Source: an uncultured bacterium
Lineage (GTDB): Bacteria > Bdellovibrionota_C > UBA2361 > SZUA-149 > CALKYB01
Length of the DNA: 8,584 nucleotides
Assembly (NCBI GenBank): GCA_938022485.1
Contig: CALIEE010000231.1
Location: forward strand, 1 to 8,584
Direction of reading: 5' to 3'
The notes beneath the pieces were generated by a model. That model was given only the letters and a program-made list of their open reading frames with translations. It searched no databases and was not told the DNA's origin. The first letter of the stretch is position 1. Each line of letters starts with the position of its first letter. The translations under genes were made by a program, and so were the position numbers. Of the stretch, positions 5,255 to 8,584 are shown one piece after another.

Positions 5255-8200
5255 TTACTTGCTCATCTCCATAAAGGGTGGCTCGTCTGGGCTACCGCTA
5301 TTATTAGACTTTTTCTCTCCCCCTGTTGATAGTTGTAAAAGATCTCTCAAGTCATCGACGGACATTTCCGTGATTGTGTTCCTTGCTGATCCCACTATGC
5401 TGTCTGCTAGGTCCTTCTTGCTCGCTAGAAGGCTCGATATCTTTTCTTCGAGGGTTCCTTTGCAGATAAATTTTCGAACTTGTACGTTTTTCTTCTGCCC
5501 GATTCTATAGGCTCGGTCAGTAGCTTGATCTTCGACTGCTGGGTTCCACCATTGGTCATAATGGATAACTTGATTAGCTTCTGTAAGGTTTAGACCAAAG
5601 CCTCCGGCTTTAAGGGAAAGAATGAATATCTTGGGTCCATCAGGTTTTTGAAAACTGTCGATTAGGTTCATTCTCTTCTTTTTCGAGAGAGAACCGTGCA
5701 GGAATAAAACCTCTTGTGAGAATCTCTTGGAGAGATGCTCCTGCAACAAAAAGCCCATTTGCGCATATTGAGTAAATATAAGAGTTTTGTCGTCTTCAGC
5801 CAGAATCACTTCGAGCAACTCTTCTAAGCGATTGAGCTTACCAGATCTGCCATCGAGCTGACTGTTGTCTTTTAAATAGAGTGTCGGGTGATTGCAAATC
5901 TGTTTAAGTCTGGTCAGTGAGCTAAGTACTAGTCCTTTTCTATGCATCCCATCTAGTCTGGTAACCTCAGGGAGCATGTCATCTACTACCCCTTGGTATA
6001 GAGAAGCTTGTTCTGAAGTTAAGGGGGTAATTACCTCCATTTCGATCTTTTCTGGAAGATCAGAAAGAATTTCAGGCTGTGTTTTTAACCTTCTCAGAAG
6101 GAATGGCTTGACCAATCTGCCTAAACCTTCAGACGCGCTAACGTCCCTGTGTCTCTCGATTGGCAGTGTGAACCTAGTTCTGAATTCGGAGAGTTTTCCG
6201 AGGAAACCAGGGTTTAGAAAATCAAATATAGACCAAAGTTCATCTAAATGGTTTTCAAGCGGAGTTCCTGTCAGAGCGATTCGATGACAAGGGGCGGAGT
6301 CTTGCCTATCTTCAAGTAGCTGGGACTCCACGAGACTTCTAATAGCCTTAGACTGTTTTGTGCTTACGTTCTTTATATTCTGTGCTTCATCAAGGGCGAT
6401 CCTTCCCCAACTAAAAGAATTGATCACTGACTCATCCCGATGAGAGAGGCTATAGGTGGTTAATACTAAGTCAGAATTCTCTACCTGGTTTTTCAGTGAA
6501 TTGCCCGTCAATCTAGAGGGGCCGTGATGAATATAAACATTAAGTTCGGGGGCGAACTTTTTAGCCTCTCTATACCAGTTGTCGAGAATCGACATTGGAA
6601 CAATAAGAAGTGTGGGAAGGATTTTAAACTTTCCGTCTGATGACTCTCTTGCAGCCTCACGCTCTAACTGCAGTAGTGCTAAAAACTGAATTGTCTTACC
6701 CAGTCCCATGTCATCTGCAAGACAGCCTCCGATACCTACTCTTGTAAGAAAGTAAAGCCAGCTAAGACCTTGTTGCTGGTAAGGTCTTAACTCTCCCTTG
6801 AAATTGATTAATTCGCGGTCAAGGACAATGGATCTCGACTCAGACTCGAGTAGGTTACCGACCCAACCTGTCGAGCTGAAGCCGGTAACTGGAAGAGTGT
6901 CATCCCCTTGGTTGACGCCGAACCCGAATCTCAAAGCGTCGATTAACTGCATTTTGTTGTTCTTTTTCTGAGCTTCTAGGAATTTGAAAGTTCCGTCTAG
7001 CCTTGAAGAGTCAATTTCAACCCATTGGTTGCCTATATACACAAGGTTAGACTGCTGATCGACAAGCTTTTTAAAGTCGTCTTGGCTAATAACTTCGTCT
7101 CCCATTGAAAGAGACCAGGAGAAATCTAGCAGCTGTCCCATCCCCAGCATTCCAGTCCCAGCACCCGGATCTTGGCTTTCGGAGTCAACATGAAGATGAA
7201 GGCCCAGCTGTCCAACTGATTCCCCCCACCAAGAGGGAGTCACTACGGGGTAGCCGTTCTTTTCAAGTTCGGGAGCGACTTCCTTTAGAAAGATCCAAGC
7301 GTCGTTAGTGCTCAGTTCTATACCTTCGGGGCAAGTTTCAAATAAAGCTTGTTTTAGGCCTTCGAAGTTCTCTTGGGCTTCCCCTAACTCCCTTAGCAAT
7401 AACTCCTCTATTTCTTCATGGTTTAGGTCGCTTTGAGATAGAAACCCTAACTTGCCTATCCAGTAGTCGGAAGCTGTAATGAAATTGTTCTTCTCCCCAG
7501 TTGAGGTTAGGAGTATTTCAATTTTCCAAGAGGCTTCTTCAAATTTGTCGGGAACATCTTCTGGAGCAATAACTCTGAAACCGGTTTTGAAACGACTGAT
7601 AGCTCCACCGGCAAGAAACTTCCCCGACCAATGTTTTAAACGTTCTTCCAGTCTTAGTAGTTCTTGAGCTCTTGAATCGAGCTGAGAGTCATCTCTCGTT
7701 AGGGCTTCCAGCCAAGCTGTTTCAGCGCTAAACTTTGGTGAGTTCGCTATTATCTCTGGTAGTAAGTCTCTAGACTTTAGAAACATTCTGATTAGGTGAT
7801 CGCCACAGTGAGATAGGAAAGATTCGAGTATTAAAGCCGAGCTTATTTGATTCGGAACCAAATCTTTATCTTCAGTGGTTTCCAAACTATCGGAGAAATC
7901 ATTTCGACATAAGGAAGGCATGGATTTGATTAGTGTCGCCAGACGTTCCTGATCTCGTTCTTCATTTAATATTACTTGCCAACGAGCCCTGTAATTTCCT
8001 CCCTGTCTTGAGAGAAGAGGCAAGAATCTTCCGTGAGCCAACAAGTCAAGCAGTAATTTGCTACTCTCAATCCAAAAACTAAAAGAATCGCCCAATCTGA
8101 TGTCTTCAGGTAGTTCGTCTGGTATCGACGTTAAGAAGGCGATCGTCGACAAAGGTTCCAGCTCAAGGCATTCAATTTTCCACCTGTTGATTTGAACATC

Positions 8201-8464
8201 TTCGTTAGACTGTTCCAAGTTCAGTTCAGGTGAGGGGAGTGGTGCGTTTAATTTAGAGGGTAAACAGACAGCGTTGACTCCTCTTTCATCAGGGTCAAAC
8301 TCAAGAGAATCTAGATCGTCTACTAGCTGATCATGCCCCAGACAAAAGGGATGAAGATTGTCGACAGGTGATTGCTCCTGTTTTGCCGATCGCAATTTTT
8401 CCTCGCTTTCTCCCCAGATGATAAGCTTACCATCTAAGCTCCAGCATGCATGCAAGACTCGCAT
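5255..8464 (-). CDS. SNF2/RAD54-type DEAD-box-like ATPase (bacterial HepA/SNF2 family), 1069 aa
   Basis: A double-stranded-DNA translocase of the SNF2 group, remodelling or displacing nucleoprotein with ATP; the bacterial members' substrate is mostly unknown. The N-terminus MRVLHACWSLDGKLIIWGE matches the usual family opening (VLH..W......LWGE), supporting the ATG at 8464. Residues 1-390 are the family-specific region; a SNF2-associated domain follows (about 395-520, GYPVVTPSWW at 404-413). The ATPase core begins with LRPYQQQGLSWL (559-570): motif I DDMGLGKT (584-591), Ia LLIVPMSILDNW (619-630), II DEAQ (692-695), III ALTGTPLEN (730-738), then motif IV TLIFTQY (894-900), V SLKAGGFGLNLTEAN (950-964), YDQWWNPAVEDQATDRAYRIGQ with motif VI arginines (969-990), and GTLEEKI (1003-1009). 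All catalytic residues are present, so it should be active. It heads an operon with the SWIM-like gene. It has no SD; a promoter lies just upstream. Not a DISARM component by context: no methylase or DrmAB genes are near. Confidence 0.95.
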   Translation of the reverse strand: MRVLHACWSLDGKLIIWGESEEKLRSAKQEQSPVDNLHPFCLGHDQLVDDLDSLEFDPDERGVNAVCLPSKLNAPLPSPELNLEQSNEDVQINRWKIECLELEPLSTIAFLTSIPDELPEDIRLGDSFSFWIESSKLLLDLLAHGRFLPLLSRQGGNYRARWQVILNEERDQERLATLIKSMPSLCRNDFSDSLETTEDKDLVPNQISSALILESFLSHCGDHLIRMFLKSRDLLPEIIANSPKFSAETAWLEALTRDDSQLDSRAQELLRLEERLKHWSGKFLAGGAISRFKTGFRVIAPEDVPDKFEEASWKIEILLTSTGEKNNFITASDYWIGKLGFLSQSDLNHEEIEELLLRELGEAQENFEGLKQALFETCPEGIELSTNDAWIFLKEVAPELEKNGYPVVTPSWWGESVGQLGLHLHVDSESQDPGAGTGMLGMGQLLDFSWSLSMGDEVISQDDFKKLVDQQSNLVYIGNQWVEIDSSRLDGTFKFLEAQKKNNKMQLIDALRFGFGVNQGDDTLPVTGFSSTGWVGNLLESESRSIVLDRELINFKGELRPYQQQGLSWLYFLTRVGIGGCLADDMGLGKTIQFLALLQLEREAARESSDGKFKILPTLLIVPMSILDNWYREAKKFAPELNVYIHHGPSRLTGNSLKNQVENSDLVLTTYSLSHRDESVINSFSWGRIALDEAQNIKNVSTKQSKAIRSLVESQLLEDRQDSAPCHRIALTGTPLENHLDELWSIFDFLNPGFLGKLSEFRTRFTLPIERHRDVSASEGLGRLVKPFLLRRLKTQPEILSDLPEKIEMEVITPLTSEQASLYQGVVDDMLPEVTRLDGMHRKGLVLSSLTRLKQICNHPTLYLKDNSQLDGRSGKLNRLEELLEVILAEDDKTLIFTQYAQMGFLLQEHLSKRFSQEVLFLHGSLSKKKRMNLIDSFQKPDGPKIFILSLKAGGFGLNLTEANQVIHYDQWWNPAVEDQATDRAYRIGQKKNVQVRKFICKGTLEEKISSLLASKKDLADSIVGSARNTITEMSVDDLRDLLQLSTGGEKKSNNSGSPDEPPFMEMSK

Positions 8465-8476
8465 TAAAGAACGAAA

Positions 8477-8504
8477 ATTATAGAGATGAAACGCATATTA
8501 ACAA
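8477..8504 (-). promoter_or_regulatory. Sigma70-type promoter of the SNF2 operon
   Basis: Minus strand: -35 TTGTTA (complement of 8499-8504, 4 of 6 consensus), 16-base spacer, -10 TATAAT (complement of 8477-8482, perfect). Expected transcription start is near 8470, leaving about six untranslated bases before the ATG at 8464, consistent with the missing SD. This is the best promoter in the window. Confidence 0.5.
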
Positions 8505-8534
8505 GTGGTCTAAGTTGATCTCTAGGAATAGAGT

Positions 8535-8547
8535 GGCCCAGGGCCCA
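8535..8547. repeat. Short direct repeat GGCCCA, two copies
   Basis: GGCCCA occurs at 8535-8540 and 8542-8547, one base apart, making a GC-rich patch that includes the palindrome GGGCCC. It lies about 30 bases upstream of the -35 of the SNF2 promoter, where an activator or upstream element could bind. It may equally be the edge of something outside the window. No gene is visible in 8465-8584. Confidence 0.3.
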
Positions 8548-8584
8548 AAAGACGGGGTATACACTATTTTTTTAAAACAGGACA

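Noticed and set aside
4426..8464. DISARM-like or other anti-phage island because of the SNF2 gene
   Set aside because: No methyltransferase, DrmA/B/C, nuclease, or mobile-element signs; the N-terminal region and partner gene match the ordinary SNF2/SWIM housekeeping-type pair.

Overview
The window is bacterial chromosomal DNA of moderately low GC (about the low-to-mid 40s % by eye). It carries housekeeping genes (alanine racemase, exonuclease III family AP endonuclease, chromosomal ParB), a SNF2-type ATPase with a partner gene, and two genes I cannot assign. Nothing indicates a phage, transposon, integron or CRISPR locus, and there is no tRNA or rRNA. The proteins do not let me name a phylum with confidence. 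Two of the starts have good Shine-Dalgarno (SD) sequences (the 427-residue protein and the small membrane protein), while parB and the SNF2 gene have none worth the name.

Left to right: the 3' end of alr (+, to 244); a 427-residue protein of unknown function (-, 367-1650) with a proline/glutamine/alanine-rich hinge; a 348-base non-coding stretch (1651-1998) with several nested imperfect helices and a 7-base complement of the next gene's SD sequence; a 108-residue multi-pass membrane protein (+, 1999-2325); a hairpin between convergent genes (about 2368-2405); an exonuclease III family gene (-, 2473-3267); parB (+, 3413-4390) without parA or parS in view; then a tight two-gene unit (-): a 1069-residue SNF2 helicase-like ATPase (5255-8464) followed one base later by a 275-residue protein (4426-5253) resembling the SWIM zinc-finger proteins usually encoded beside such ATPases. 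The last 120 bases hold a good sigma70-type promoter for the SNF2 gene, placed so close to the ATG that the mRNA would be nearly leaderless.

Transcription direction alternates gene by gene (+ - + - + - -), so only the SNF2/partner pair looks like an operon. Those two products probably act together on DNA or nucleoprotein. ParB serves chromosome segregation and Xth serves base excision repair. They are neighbours with DNA-related roles, but the sequence does not link them in one pathway.

Points deserving a second look: (1) the SNF2 partner keeps the family framework but has lost every Cys/His expected in the SWIM zinc finger; (2) ParB carries Thr157 where the CTP-binding motif normally has Asn; (3) the possible structured leader with an anti-SD segment before the membrane-protein gene; (4) the unassigned 427-residue protein. 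I found no convincing new multi-gene system; the SNF2/zinc-less partner pair is the nearest candidate.
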